Shown here piece after piece: positions 20,650 through 32,150 of a stretch of DNA of 64,000 nucleotides. The stretch covers positions 13,079,501 through 13,143,500 of the forward strand of contig NC_083692.1 in the NCBI RefSeq assembly GCF_033118175.1, written 5' to 3'. Both the position numbers and the translations under genes were made by a program. This stretch comes from Dama dama. Lineage: Eukaryota > Chordata > Mammalia > Artiodactyla > Cervidae. The notes under the pieces are model-generated. The model saw only the letters and a program-made list of their open reading frames with translations, had not been told where the DNA came from and ran no database searches. Within the stretch, counting starts at the first letter, position 1. The number at the start of each line of letters is the position of its first letter.

Positions 20650-21576
20650 ACCAATTTCTCTGTAGTCTTTAAATAGAGCTGGTCGTGCCTTGGCTCCTGA
20701 AATGCTCTCTTTCCTGTAGCTTCTAATTTCTGCTTCTTTCCCTTTAGTTACTTTGTCTATTGCTCACTATGCCTTCACTTTCTCCTACCACCTCCTAAAT
20801 ACACACTCCCCCCAAGGTTTGAGTGTTTCTGTCTCTAGCTACATCGTGACCCCTTCAAATCTCATGCCTTCTCAAGAATGTATTTACTCCTATTTCCACC
20901 AGGGAAAATCCTCCAAAATCGCATTTGTCATCTCCATCTTGGTCTTGGACTTCAGTCCTTCCATGTCCAGCTGTCTCCCATGTGTCTCTGCTTGACTGTT
21001 TCTACGTACTGTCAAACATCAGGAAAATGATCATTCCCCTTTCCCCCAAAGCCAGTTCCCTCTAATTCCATGACCCAGTTTTGGAAACGGCACCATTAAT
21101 TTTCCAGTTACTTAGGTATGAATTCTCTCTTTCAAAGTCCAATCAGCCACCCTGTCAGTGGAGTTTTCCTGTAAAACATCGTCATCTTTTTTGCACTCTA
21201 ATGATACCACCTTAGTACAAGTCTTTATAACATCACAGCAGTAGTATCTAAAATTAGCTTCCCTTCCATTCCTTCTCTCTTCTCATCTATCCTTGCACAT
21301 GTCCTTAAAGATTTTCCTATGAAACTACTTCTCAGCTCAAAATACCTTTACGATTTCACAATGTCAAGAAACTAATCCTTGACATTCAAAATTCTCCAAC
21401 AGCCTAGATTGCTTTATGGTGTTCAACTTTTAAACTCAAACCTCTTTAGGAATTTCCAAAGCTTGCTCTATTAAAGCTTTCTTCCTAACTACCGCTATAA
21501 AATCATTATATTCCAGCCATATACATCATTCTTTGATCACTCCCTACACTTTGTGATTTCTTTCTTGTAATTCTAT
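20650..21576. repeat. L2 LINE remnant, left part
   Basis: Highly diverged L2 3' region, seen from the pyrimidine-rich pattern 'gacattcaaaattctccaac', 'cctagattgctttatggtg', 'ccagccatatacatcattc' and others in the usual order. No frame survives. The Bov-tA at 21592 splits it. Confidence 0.55.
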
Positions 21577-21591
21577 CCATAAATATTCAGT

Positions 21592-21812
21592 GTGTGTGTG
21601 TGCATGTGTGTACCCAGTCATTTCTGACTCTTTTGTGACCCCACAGACTGTAGCCTGCTAAAGTCTTCTGTTGTGGAATTCTCCAGGCAAGAATACTGGA
21701 GTGGGTGCCATTTCCTTCTCCAGGGGGCTTCCTGACTTGGGGGTCAAACCCATGTCTACTACATCTCCTGCACTGGCAGGCAGATTCTGTATCACTGCAC
21801 CCCCTGGGAAGC
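21592..21812 (-). mobile_element. Bov-tA SINE, 15-bp TSD
   Basis: Minus orientation. Its tail is a (TG)n/'gcatgtgtgtac' segment at 21592-21612. Perfect direct repeats 'ccataaatattcagt' at 21577-21591 and 21813-21827 mark a clean insertion into the L2 relic. Confidence 0.95.
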
Positions 21813-21827
21813 CCATAAATATTCAGT

Positions 21828-21960
21828 TCTAACCACAAACATCACTATTTCCTCTTGACTTATCCAAATTCTACCCATTCTTCAAAGCCTAGCCCATGCA
21901 ATGCTAACCTTGTAAATACCTTCAGGGTCAACTCCAAGCATTGTCCCTCATGAATTTTCT
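21828..21960. repeat. L2 LINE remnant, right part
   Basis: Continues the L2 of 20650-21576: 'attctacccattcttcaaag' followed by 'cctagcccatgcaatgctaa' is the characteristic L2 stretch before its 3' end. Confidence 0.65.
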
Positions 21961-22009
21961 TTTCTTTTTTTTTTTCCTCATGAATTTTCAAGACAGTATT
22001 TCCTTTTTT

Positions 22010-22160
22010 TGGAAGTTCACATCTAAATCACCTGTGGAGCTTTTGTAAATATAAACAAATGGGCCCCACGTCAGAAGTGATAAATAGAATTTCTGTAGAC
22101 AACCTTTAAAAGCCTCGCATATCACTGAACTAGACACTCATGATTAAGAAACACTTTTTA
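22010..22160 (+). repeat. MER5-like DNA transposon remnant
   Basis: 'aaatcacctgtggagctttt', 'gggccccacgtcagaagt' and 'attaagaaac' near the end follow the MER5A layout. Confidence 0.6.
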
Positions 22161-23130
22161 AAACATATATGATGCTTGCTTCCTCAGTAGCTTAGAATTT
22201 CTTGAGGTCAGGAATTATGGCTATATTTGATAATTCTTAAAAACCTACAAGAGTATCTAAAATACATAAGAAAAATACTTCTTGATTTGGTTCACTTTTA
22301 TGAATATGGTATTCTTTGCAATACTGAGGAAAACATCATGTAGAAAGACACAAATTCTGTTACTACTTTAAGATGGTCTCCAAAGAAAGGACATATAATA
22401 AGGGACATGGTCAATATAAGTACAATTAATTTGTAGTTAATTATTTTGGGTGGTTTTGGATTTTAACACCAGAAGGAATCTTATGGCCAGAAGTATCACA
22501 GGCAAATGAGAATATTATCTTATTACCCACAAAATTAATCTTCAAAAGTTCACCAAGGTTAAAAACAAGTCGTTAACATTAAAAGCCAACATTAACAGTA
22601 GAAATTAAAATCTTTGACCGGAATAATAAAATAACAAGAATTTCTTTTTCTTTCTCTACCTGAACCAAGGAAGTGTAAGATCCCCAGGAAATCATGTCTC
22701 TCTCCTGCTACAGTTCTTCAGTTATGATACCTGAATTCAAATTTTAAAATAATAATAATGCAGTCTTAGAATTCTAGACACCTTTGTTGATGTTATTTTT
22801 TGACTTTGCAGTTGCTAACGGATAGGTTGACTAAAGTGACTCTGACCATCCCAATTCTTGGATTTACCTAATAGGTGTCTTCCTGCATAAATCCCTCAAT
22901 CACAACTGGTTTTAGACATATTTCACTCAGAGAAAGATGCATCAGTAAGTGACGGGGAAAATTATTGCTTTTAACATATTTTAAGTAAAAAGCTGAGATT
23001 TGAATGTGGGTCTCTTTCTCTGCTATTGGTTAGTTTTGAGCATCCTCTCTATTATTATTTGTTATTGACAACAGAAGACATAACCTTTTAAATATATACT
23101 TTCAATGCTTCAAACTTGATATATTTCCTA
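22161..23130. other. Unique AT-rich sequence
   Basis: About 1 kb without recognisable repeats or genes. Confidence 0.45.
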
Positions 23131-23176
23131 ATGGGCTTCCCCAGTGGCTCCACGGTAAAGAATCCACCTGCAATTC
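23131..23176 (+). mobile_element. Bov-tA SINE head only (3' part missing)
   Basis: Only the first ~45 bp of the tRNA-like head remains ('gggcttccccagtggctcc' to 'ccacctgcaat'). It then runs into unrelated DNA with no tail. Confidence 0.8.
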
Positions 23177-23409
23177 TTTAGTTCCTTGCTTCTTATAAGT
23201 GGTTGATTAGGAATATTCAATGCAGACATTTTGGGTATGTCTGTAAACAGTTCACACTATAGACTATCAGTGCTCTGCTCACCACTGGAAATAGTCATTA
23301 GCACCTTTAAATATAATCAGATTAGAGAGCCAATTCCAGAAACCTCCAAGCCAATTCAGAAAACTTATCCTTAACAATTTGTTCCTCTAGAATCAACCTT
23401 GGTAGCAAA

Positions 23410-23790
23410 ATCTGTATTAGTCAGGGTTCTGTAGACAAATTATATATAGATACACACACACTACTATTTTTATTATAAGAAACTGGCTCATGTGATCATG
23501 GAGGCTGAGAAGAGTCCTACGACCTGTCATCTGACAGCTGGTGACCCTGGAAAACCAATATTGTAATTGAGTCCAAGTTCAAAGGTCTGAGAACCAGAAA
23601 AGGTTCTTCCTCTGATATTTTATCAATCCAGATGGACTGGAAGCTCACACCCGCACTGGACAAATGACTTTAAGACTACAATGACCCAAATATTAATCTC
23701 ACCAGGAAATACCATACAGACATACCTAGAAATAATGTTTAATCTGGGCACTCCATGGCCAGTCAAGTTGACATATAAAAGTAATCATAG
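23410..23790. repeat. Ancient mammalian repeat, family unsure
   Basis: 'tgtattagtcagggttctgt', 'gaaactggctcatgtgatca', 'gaggctgagaagagtcc', 'gaaataatgtttaatctggg' and 'gtcaagttgacatataaaag' are a familiar widespread mammalian repeat. I do not assign the family. Confidence 0.65.
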
Positions 23791-23799
23791 TTAGGTTCG

Positions 23800-23960
23800 T
23801 TTTTAATCTCTCACTGTCTCAGTTTCCTCATTCATAAAGTGGGTATAATATCTGAGAGGGTTGCTATGAAGATTATAATTTTAAATATATATAATGTCAA
23901 CTAGGACTAATGCAATTAAGCTCTCAATAAATACTAGCTATTGGTATTACTTTTTCTAAA
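23800..23960. repeat. MIR-like fragment
   Basis: 'ctcagtttcctcattcataa', 'agtgggtataatatctgaga' and 'ctctcaataaatactagcta' are the MIR tail pattern. Confidence 0.7.
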
Positions 23961-23999
23961 ATGCTCTTGTGTAGCATGTCTGCTTAAAGAACTTCTATT

Positions 24000-24240
24000 C
24001 ACCCTTCATCACACAATTCAAGTGTCAATTTCTCTTTTAAGATTATGGTGAATATCTCAGTCCTCTTCTGCTGCTGTATTACCTTCTATGTTACTAAGAT
24101 TCCTTGAAGATACACTTATCAGTATACATTAACAGTTCATTACAGTTATTTTCTTTATATTTTTTTCTTCCCTCCGACTCTACCTCTGAGCCTTTTGAGG
24201 ATGGACCAGTAGAAGCTCTCAATCAATGTCTATGGATTGC
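24000..24240. repeat. L2 3'-end remnant
   Basis: 'cacacaattcaagtgtcaat', 'attaccttctatgtta' and 'ttttgaggatggaccagtag' followed by 'ctctcaatcaatgtct' fit a decayed L2 3' end. Confidence 0.55.
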
Positions 24241-24540
24241 ATTATTCACATGTCACTATGGTCAATCTCTTGTAATCTTTAGGAACAACACGGTTACAAG
24301 CCCTGGGGATCCTTTGTCACTGCACTCATAATGGTTTAGCATGGAATGAGGGAGGCACTGTGGAATCCAGACAGTCATCTTCTAACAGGGAAGAACCAAT
24401 ATGGTTTTAACACACCCATTTCACTCTTGTGGAACCAACTGACATGTTCCAGTGCTTCCTGGGCAACTACTGCTTTGAAAAGGAACTGCTTCATCCAATA
24501 CCAGCCTGAGAGAGCAGTTAGGAAAGAGTCATGTGAATAG
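24241..24540. other. Unique sequence
   Basis: Short frames on both strands (24346-24596) without recognisable domain. Confidence 0.4.
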
Positions 24541-24770
24541 ATGCTAGGGATTCCGGTAATGAAATCCCACCAGTTTGTTATGAAAATCGAATACAATCTG
24601 CTTGCTGTGGGTATTTAATGAAACGTTTCACTGGGTAGAGGAGAAGCAATTAGGCTGCTGAAAATTGCGTTTGCATTCCCTATAATTCAATACTGACCAG
24701 TGTTAGCAGCGGAAGATGTGACAGGACTGATAATTAATTTCACATGCCGTCATAGCCACACGAGGGGAGG
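24541..24770. promoter_or_regulatory. Conserved-noncoding-like stretch
   Basis: Repeat-free, AT-leaning DNA that keeps an unusual number of CpGs for its composition, with several homeodomain-type ATTA/TAAT cores (for example 'gcaattaggctgctg' near 24646 and 'ctgataattaatttcac' near 24728). The look is that of a constrained enhancer. No conservation data were available, so this is inference only. Confidence 0.25.
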
Positions 24771-25769
24771 GGAACGCAAGGAGAGAGAAGCTGAGGGAAG
24801 CCGAGGGACCTGTGTGTGTTCGGAGACAGATCAGGTGTTGCTTCCAAAGGCCTGGCAATGACTTCTGCAGAGCCCGCCTCTGGGAAGGAGAACAATCCAG
24901 CCAACATCCAATCCTGAGAATGAGTTTCCAGGCCTCACATGGGGTGGGGCGGCGGGGAGCGGGGAGTCACGAAGGCCAACCAAGACCGATTCTTCTCTCG
25001 GGTCTTCTCTCCCTTAAGCTAAAGACTAATTGCGTCTTGCTTACATTTACAAATAAGTCAGCAGTGAGCTTTGTGAAGGCCAGGAACACGCCTTGACACT
25101 TCTGTTCCCTTTGCGCTTCTCCTTGAAGGAAATTTTTATTTCAAATACTTCGTGTGTATGTGAGCATGTGTGTGTGTGTTCTGTCTCAACAGAACCATCA
25201 CAGAGGTAAACTGCCTTGAAGCATCTCTCATATGTTTGCTCGGTTCTCTATCAGATTTCAACTCTCGCATTTTTGGAGGACTTGCTGCCTTCCAAAGTTG
25301 TTAAAAACAGCAGCGGATATCTTTGATGTGCTCAGATAAGTGGGCACAAATTGCCATCAGAAAACAGAGCATGGGCCTTCTGATATTTATATGTTTATAT
25401 CTATCAGTGTATCTATCTATCAGAGAGAAAGCTTTCAAATGTCAACATTTTTTTTTGGGGGGGGAGTGATGTTAATGAAGTGTAGTGCTAGATAAACTAT
25501 ACTGTGGGATAACAGAAGCACCACCAGCTATGGGCCCCCCAGTAGATTTCAGCTCTGGTTTAATATGGTTCCTGCTAGCTTGTAAGGAGAGATTGACATA
25601 GAAATGTTTCTGATTCATCTCTGTATCCTCTAAACCTAGTTCTTGGTGGACAAAGGTGATCAACACATATCGATTAGAAAAAAGTAAGTATGTGTGAGTT
25701 AGTGAACCAGTCATTGGTCAGACAATTGGTTAGTTTCTTTCAGGATCTGGTAGAATTTCAGACCCGATG
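24771..25769. other. Unique sequence with TG and G runs
   Basis: Holds a GC-richer part (24771-25100) with a 94-codon frame of no recognised domain, an irregular TG run at ~25155-25178, a short TCTA run near 25400 and a T/G homopolymer pair near 25450. Confidence 0.4.
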
Positions 25770-26095
25770 AGAGGTCTTATTTATTGATTATAGAAATCTA
25801 ATTGCTTTACAATATCACGTTCGCTTCTGCCATACAGCAAAGTGAATCAGCTACATGTGAACACATATCCCCTCCATCCCAGACCTCCATCCTACCCCCC
25901 ACCCCTCCAGGTCATCACAGAGCTCCGAGCTGGGCTCCCTGTGTTACACGCAGCTTCCCACGTGTGGTTTATTTTACACGTGGTAGTGCATACATGTCGA
26001 TGCTACTCTGTCAGTCTGTAGAGAGAGAAACCTCCCCCTCCAGTGTACACATCTGTTTTCTATGTCTGTGTCTCTATTCCTTCAGATAAGGTTTT
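25770..26095 (-). mobile_element. L1 3' UTR fragment
   Basis: Minus-strand L1 3' UTR: 'tctaattgctttacaatatc' marks the 3' end, then 'agtgaatcagctacatgtga', 'catatcccctccatccc' and 'cgtgtggtttattttacacg'. 5'-truncated and non-coding. Confidence 0.85.
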
Positions 26096-26600
26096 AAAAG
26101 ATCTTCAGGCAATGTCTATTCAAGTGGTACCCCGCTTGTCAATTACTTGTAAAAAGAAAACCCAAGACTAAGGCCAATGTGGTATTCCTTTGCTACTTGG
26201 AGCTGGGAATGTTTTTGCTAAACACGGCTAAACAAGCACAGTCTCTAAGCAGCTGGAGATGGACTTTCTGAAGCTTGGAACATCCACAGCCATGAGAGGC
26301 AGCCTGGAGGTAAGATCTTTCCTGTTGGAAGCAGGACGACTGATTAGACTCTGACAAACTAACATATGTTGTAATTACGAATTGTGCTCAATATAAATCA
26401 CAGTGATACAAAATTAGTGATGTAAAGACTACAAAGATTTACTGTCTGACATTTAAAAGTCCAGGCGTCAGGTAGTTTAAAGCTGATACAGAATTTTCCA
26501 CAAAGTCATGTGAGACTCAGGCATTTCTCTTTATCTGCTACCTTTGTGTTCCACCCCTAAAGTTACCTTATGATCCAATATGGATGCTGAAATTCCACTC
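26096..26600. other. Unique sequence
   Basis: No recognisable gene or repeat. Confidence 0.45.
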
Positions 26601-26610
26601 ATCATACCCA

Positions 26611-26827
26611 TGCGTGCTAAGTCGTTTCAGTCGTGTCCAACTCCCTGTGACCCTGTGAACTATAGCCTGCCAGGCTACTCTGTCCATGGGCTTTCCCAAG
26701 CAAGAATACTGGAGTGGATTGCCATTTCCTTCTCCAGGGGATCTTCCTGACCCAGGGATTGAACTCACGTCTCTCACATCTGCATTGGCAGGCGGATTCT
26801 TTACCACGAGTGTCACCTGGGAGGCCC
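26611..26827 (-). mobile_element. Bov-tA SINE with TSD
   Basis: Complete minus-strand element ending in 'tgcgtgctaagtcgtttcag'. Flanks 'atcataccca' (26601-26610) and 'atcgtaccca' (26828-26837) differ by one base. Confidence 0.94.
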
Positions 26828-26837
26828 ATCGTACCCA

Positions 26838-27639
26838 GGCAGCAAGAAAGGCAAGGGATGTCCTACCCAGGTCAGATCCCTTTAAGCAGACTCTTTAAAT
26901 GTACCACTGAACACGTCTGCAGACATGTCACTTGTCACACTTTAAGTCACTTGCCTGTTTAATTGCTAGGAAGGTTGGGAAATGTTTTCTTATTTGATTT
27001 GTGTTAAAGCTGGGTGCATTTGTCATTGTATACTGAAAATCTGCTAATAAGAAAATGAGAAACAGGGTTCGGGGTGGGAATTGACAGCTTATTTCACATG
27101 GTTACATAAAGCCCGCCCCAATGTTCCCATCGCTTTGCTCCTCTGCTCCCTTGGGTGGCTCTCCTTTCTCCCAGACTTTTCCACTCATCAGTAAAGATCC
27201 GGGTACCTCGGAGAAGGGAGATGTTCCTGGAACAGTTCTTTGTCCTCCTAGATCATGTTGTCCAGATGAACCAGGCAGCCCCCTGGAAGTACAAGAACCC
27301 TCAGGCAATGCTTACCACCCTGGCTCAACCCCTGGGCACCCACCAGCCAGAAATACAGGTGACAGAGGTTGCAGGGTAAAATATAAACCAGGAGTGCAAA
27401 AGGAAAACAAAAAAGGATCCAGAATCTTGAGGCGTCTCAGTCTTTATAATTTACAAGGCATTGGCATTAGCACTGATTCGTTTTGAGTTTCTGGAGACCT
27501 TTGTGGATTTATGCAGTCTTAAATAGCAGTGTCAAAGTTCAGTGCCGGTCTCCTTATTACCAAAGCATTTTTTTTTTCAAGCTCAGTATGTTAACAAGAC
27601 TGAAAATTCCCTAAGCACATCAATAATTAATGTCAGAGA
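26838..27639. other. Unique sequence, GC-richer centre
   Basis: Overlapping frames at 27102-27486 (up to 121 codons) lie in a GC-richer block of 27120-27380. They are proline- and glycine-rich without a recognisable domain, and I do not call a gene. Confidence 0.4.
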
Positions 27640-27845
27640 AATGATAACACTATTCATTCACCAGTTAGTACATTCCATATGTTATACTAAGTATGTTCCA
27701 TGCATATTTTATTTTGATCTTCACTTATTTCCCATTTTGCAAATGAATCAAGTGTAACCTTCCTAATGTCACATGGCTATTCCTGGAGCTAGTATTCCAT
27801 TCAGGTGATATGACTCCACATCCTAAATGTTAAACCACTGAGCCA
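27640..27845 (+). repeat. MIR SINE
   Basis: 'ttcccattttgcaaatgaat', 'gtcacatggctattcctgga' and 'gttaaaccactgagccatc' follow MIR order to its 3' end. Confidence 0.72.
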
Positions 27846-27951
27846 TCATGCCTCCTGAAAGACAGGGAATTTTCTCAGTGCGGACTGGTGCTAACTTGCT
27901 GTCTAGTCCTCCTCAACTTCCAATACTCTTGAATCATGATGCACAGTTTGA

Positions 27952-28136
27952 TCAGAATAGTCATGTCCGACTCTTTACGACCCCATGGACTGTAGCCTGC
28001 CAGGGTCTTCTGTCCATGGCATTTTCCATGCAAGAATACTAGAGAGAGTTGTCATTTCCTACTTCAGGGGATCTTCCCAACCCAGGAATCCAATGCGCAT
28101 CTCCTGCACTGGCAGGCGAATTCTTTACCACTGTGC
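27952..28136 (-). mobile_element. Bov-tA SINE, partial
   Basis: Minus-strand Bov-tA. The tail is short ('agaatagtcatgtccgactc'), and the head ends near 28136. Flanks 'cagtttgat' (27943-27951) and 'cagttttat' (28137-28145) differ by one base and may be the TSD. Confidence 0.9.
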
Positions 28137-28520
28137 CAGTTTTATGGTTTTAAATAAGTGCTTATTTTGGTTAGTTTTTCATAGTTTTAGATCATAAACA
28201 ATCTGTATTTTGCCTTTCTCACTTCACACGTACCATATGCATTTTATATAAAATTTTATTTACTCTTTGTATAGAGCCTGTTCATGTGTTTGGATTGGTC
28301 ATCTTCCTATACTTTTTAAAAGAAATAAAACTATATTGTTAATACTATTTGAAACCTGCATCCAAAATTTGATCTTCTAAAAGTTGAGCCTTTCCATTGT
28401 AAAGTGGCCTGGTCTTTCTCCAGGTATCAATCCAATAAACCAACAGCTAACTGAGCCCCTTGTAGAAAATTCCATAGTCTAGCCAGGGTTGCCTCACATC
28501 CCATTGACAAACAGCTCTCT
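28137..28520. other. Unique AT-rich sequence
   Basis: No recognisable repeat or gene. Confidence 0.4.
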
Positions 28521-28527
28521 CCAAAGG

Positions 28528-28733
28528 CAAAGTGTTAGTCGCTCAGTCACGTCAGACTCTGTGCGACCCCATGGACTGTAGCCCGCCAGGCTCCTCTGTC
28601 CACGGAATTCTCCAGGCAAGAATACCGGAGTGGTTTGCCATTCCCTTCTCCAGGGGACCTTCCTGACCCGGGGACTGAACCCTGGTCTTCTGCATTGCAG
28701 GCAGATTCCTTACCAACTGAGCCACGGGGGAAG
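28528..28733 (-). mobile_element. Bov-tA SINE with short TSD
   Basis: Full minus-strand element ('gtgttagtcgctcagtcac' tail, 'gcattgcaggcagattcc' in the head). Flanks 'ccaaagg' at 28521-28527 and 28734-28740 match exactly. Confidence 0.94.
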
Positions 28734-28740
28734 CCAAAGG

Positions 28741-29137
28741 GAAAAGTTACACCATTTTCAGGCACTGGCAGCTTTCAGTCCAGAACTCACAGAATAAAGA
28801 AGGAATGAGCATTGCACTTCTCATACAAGCTTTGAGAGATGAGCAAGCAACTCCATTAATAATGTTAGTATAAAAATGACTTCTTGCCCTCTTTTTCAGG
28901 AGGGTACCTGGCAAGAGCTATCATGCCTAGTAAGGAAGGATGTAGGTCTTTTGGGAAAGATGACATTTACTTGCTTTAGAAGTGGTTAACACTGCTAGGT
29001 CAACCAATGCAAATATTTGAAAGCATCCATAAACACAAAATAATGTGCAGTGTAGCGGGAATACCTAGAGCATCAGAACTGCTTCTTAATTTTTTATTTA
29101 GATGAAGCAACATAAGTTTAGTGCTCAGGGCTGTGAC
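28741..29137. other. Unique sequence
   Basis: No recognisable gene or repeat until a short L2-like end just before the next SINE. Confidence 0.4.
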
Positions 29138-29144
29138 GAGTACA

Positions 29145-29350
29145 GGGCTTCTCTGGTGGCTCAGATGCAAGAATCTGCTTGCAATGCAGGCAACCTGGCT
29201 TGGGTTCCCAGGTTGCGAAGATCCCCTGGAGAAGGGAATGGCTACCCACTCCAATATTCTTGCCTGGAGAAACCCACGGACAGAGGAGCCTTGTGGGCTA
29301 CACTCCATGGGGTCACAAAGAGTTGGACATGACTGAGTGACTAACACTCC
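29145..29350 (+). mobile_element. Bov-tA SINE inserted in an L2/MIR tail
   Basis: Complete plus-strand element. 'agtaca' occurs on both sides (29139-29144 and 29351-29356). The right flank resumes as 'agtaggggatcaataaatat', typical of an old L2/MIR 3' end, so the SINE landed in that relic. Confidence 0.9.
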
Positions 29351-29915
29351 AGTACACAGTAGGGGATCAATAAATATTATTTCCTCTCCCATCTTCCTTT
29401 TCTCGTCCTGTTTTGTACATAGTATCAAGAGTATGTGTGTGTCAATCCCAAACTCTTAAATTCTTCCACCACCCCCACCCCCACATTCTAAACCCTTGGT
29501 ATCCATACATGTGTTCTCTACATCTGTCTCGACTTCTGCTTTGAAATAAGATCATCTATCATTTCTCTGCAAAGTTTTATTCCAAAGTTGCTCAACATAG
29601 TAAGATCCATGAAATTATATAACACGTTTGGATTACTCATTTTCGTATTCTAATGTGAGCAAAGTAGCTGGCATACAGTATATATTCAATCAATATCTGA
29701 TGACCTTATGAATCAATGAAATCAACTGAATCCATACTGTGAAGGGAAAAAAAAACCCCACTATTTACACTATGCAGTAATAATATAGGGATCAATAAAG
29801 GATGCCCTGTAAATTATCATTCTCTATTTCCTCCTCATTAAAGATCTAGTGATAATCCTTAACTAATGTTGACAGAGTTGATTATTTCCCTTTATTTTTC
29901 AAGTTGAATATGGCA
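29351..29915. other. Unique sequence with L2-like end
   Basis: 'agctggcatacagtatatat' at 29668 with 'tcaatcaatatctgatgacc' is an L2-like 3' end (about 29625-29720). A C-rich run lies at 29470-29485. No gene. Confidence 0.45.
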
Positions 29916-30733
29916 GAAGATTGCTGGGAGAAATATCAATAACCTCAGATATGCATATGACACCACCCTTATGGCAGAAAGCAAAGAAGAACTAAAGAGC
30001 CTCTTGATGAAAATGAAAGAGAAGAGGGAAAAAGTTGGCTCAAAACTCGACATTCAGAAAACTAAGATCATGGCATCTGGTCCCATCACTTCATGGCAAA
30101 TAGATGGAGAAACAATGGAAACAGTAACAGACTTTATTTTGGGGGGCTTCAAAATCACTGCAGATGGTGACTGCAGCCATGAAATTAAAAGACACTTACT
30201 CCTTGGAAGGAAAGTTATGACCAACCTAGACAGCATATTAGAAAACAGAGACATTACTTTCCCAACAAAGGTCCGTCTAGTCAAGGCTATGGTTTTTCCA
30301 GTGGTCATGTATGGATGCTGAGAGTTGGACTGTGCAGAAAGCTGAGCACTGAAGAATTGATGCTTTTGAACTGTGATGTTGGAGAAGACTCTTGATAGTC
30401 CTTGGACTGCAAGGAGATCCAACCAGTCCATATTAAAGGAGATCAGTCCTGGGTGTTCATTGGAAGGACTGATGCTAAAGCTGAAACTCCAATACTTTGG
30501 CCACCTGATGCGAAGAACTGACTCATTTGAAAAGACCCTGATGCTGGGAGTGATTGGGGGCAGGAGGAGAAGGGGACGACAGAGGACGAAATGGCTGGAT
30601 GGCATCACTGACTCAATGGACATGAGTTTGAGTAAGCTCCAGGAGTTGGTGATGGACAGGGAGGCCTGGTGTGCTGCAGTCCATGAAGTCGCAAAAAGTC
30701 AGACACGACTGAGCGACTGAACTGAACTGAACT
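29916..30733 (+). mobile_element. BovB LINE 3' fragment
   Basis: About 820 bp of plus-strand BovB starting just upstream of the YADD region and ending in 'gactgaactgaactgaactg'. The YADD codons read YAYD here ('agatatgcatatgac' near 29950), and a stop follows 'VVMYGC' at 30319-30321. A partial frame resumes at 30373-30720. Dead copy. The antisense 189-codon frame is a shadow. Confidence 0.94.
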
Positions 30734-32021
30734 GGTAGCAGAATATCTCTTCTTGCTTCACAACTTATTATAAATATTAGCCTTTTCCTCTACAGGATCA
30801 AAGTGTATCTCTGAATAGACAGTAATCAATCTATGGACTGATTTCTTCCCCAAACTTCTATCTGACAGCCTCTCTCTATGGCCTTAAAAGCCTGCCCTGA
30901 ATCAGGGTTTTCTCTGAAGAAGTCTATACTTCGGTCTTGTGACTGTGGCAGGCAGACCTCAGTCTCTTTTGGTGGAATGAGTCCCTTCCAGTTGGGAGTG
31001 TGGGCTGACCGTGGTTTTCCCATTGGCACATCCCCGGAACACCCATCATTAGCCCTTGGGCTGACTCTTTCGGGTCCAGTATCTTGTGGTGGACACCCTC
31101 CCACACAAACTCACCGCCCTGAGTCACAGTGAAGGAGACCTAGGGATTGAATTATATGACTAAATAGGTATATGAGAAGGCTTGGGGACTAGAACTTGGG
31201 TCTTCCAATTTGCAGTTCAATTTTCTTTTCATCATAGTGTATTACCTCTCTTTGAGGAACTGAGTCAATAAAAACTATGCCTGTAGAGGAGGGGAAGATC
31301 ACTGGGAGCTGGATTATATAGGAGAACATTTTCAAACATAAAGGTCATAGAATTGGGTCTTAAAATAGCAGGTCCAAATTGGACATGGCCGATCAATAAA
31401 CACCTTTTATCAACATGCCCCCTGGCATTCTTATGAAGAGTATATTTAAAAAGCACATGAAGGAAAAAAATCAACCAATATAAAAGAGGAGAGTTCCAGT
31501 TTACACATATTTGGGATCGTGTCCCATTCCTATTTGGCACTTCTATTCGTTAACATATTGCCTCATATGACGGAGGAAACTAGAGGTGCCCTAGGTTGGC
31601 TGAACACCAGCCCTGCCAGGCAACACAGAAGTGGACCTGGCCCCAGCAAAAACCCATGGATGTCAGATTCCAACTCTTATGCCAGACCTCCAGTTGGAGG
31701 CATCCTTCTTACCTCCACTACAAGAAGGGGATAACAATGCAGCTGCTCTAGAGAGTTCTAGTAGAAGTCTGTTTGTGCTTCAGTTTTCTTTTTGTTTGAT
31801 GTGAAAACATACAACAGGGACCAATGTCTACCAGTGCTGGCGAAATCAGATCACTATCTCCAATACCCTTGCTGGTTTCTGTAACTTGTCCAACCTTTTC
31901 TATTCTCCACCACTCACATCACTAATTCAAATCTAATCCTAAAATTTCACAGTATTATGTAAACAGAAGGAAAGAAAGAACAGATTGTAATTTTACCCAG
32001 AGATATCCAAACTCTCTCAGG
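30734..32021. other. Unique sequence
   Basis: About 1.3 kb. The block 30880-31135 is GC-richer with overlapping frames on both strands (67-92 codons) and may be an unrecognised old repeat. No domain or RNA gene seen. Confidence 0.4.
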
Positions 32022-32150
32022 AAGATCCCCTGGAGAAGGGAATGGCAACCCACTCCAGTATTCTGCCTGGAGAATTCCATGGACAGAGGAGCCTGGTGGG
32101 CTACAGTCTGTGGGGTCACAAAGAATCGGACACGGCTGAGCCACAAACAC
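32022..32150 (+). mobile_element. Bov-tA SINE, 5'-truncated
   Basis: Begins within the body at 'aggaagatcccctggagaag' and runs to the end 'ggctgagccacaaacacttt'. Flanks 'ccaaactctctcag' and 'ccaaattctcag' look like a TSD with a small deletion. Confidence 0.9.

Noticed and set aside
27121..27486. 121-codon frame in GC-richer DNA
   Set aside because: Pro/Gly/Ser-rich, overlapped by frames in other phases, no domain. Kept only as a note in the region entry.
30054..30623. 189-codon minus frame, and the mirrored one at 39334-39903
   Set aside because: Antisense shadows of the BovB RT frame. The opposite strand carries the YADD region and the known protein pattern.
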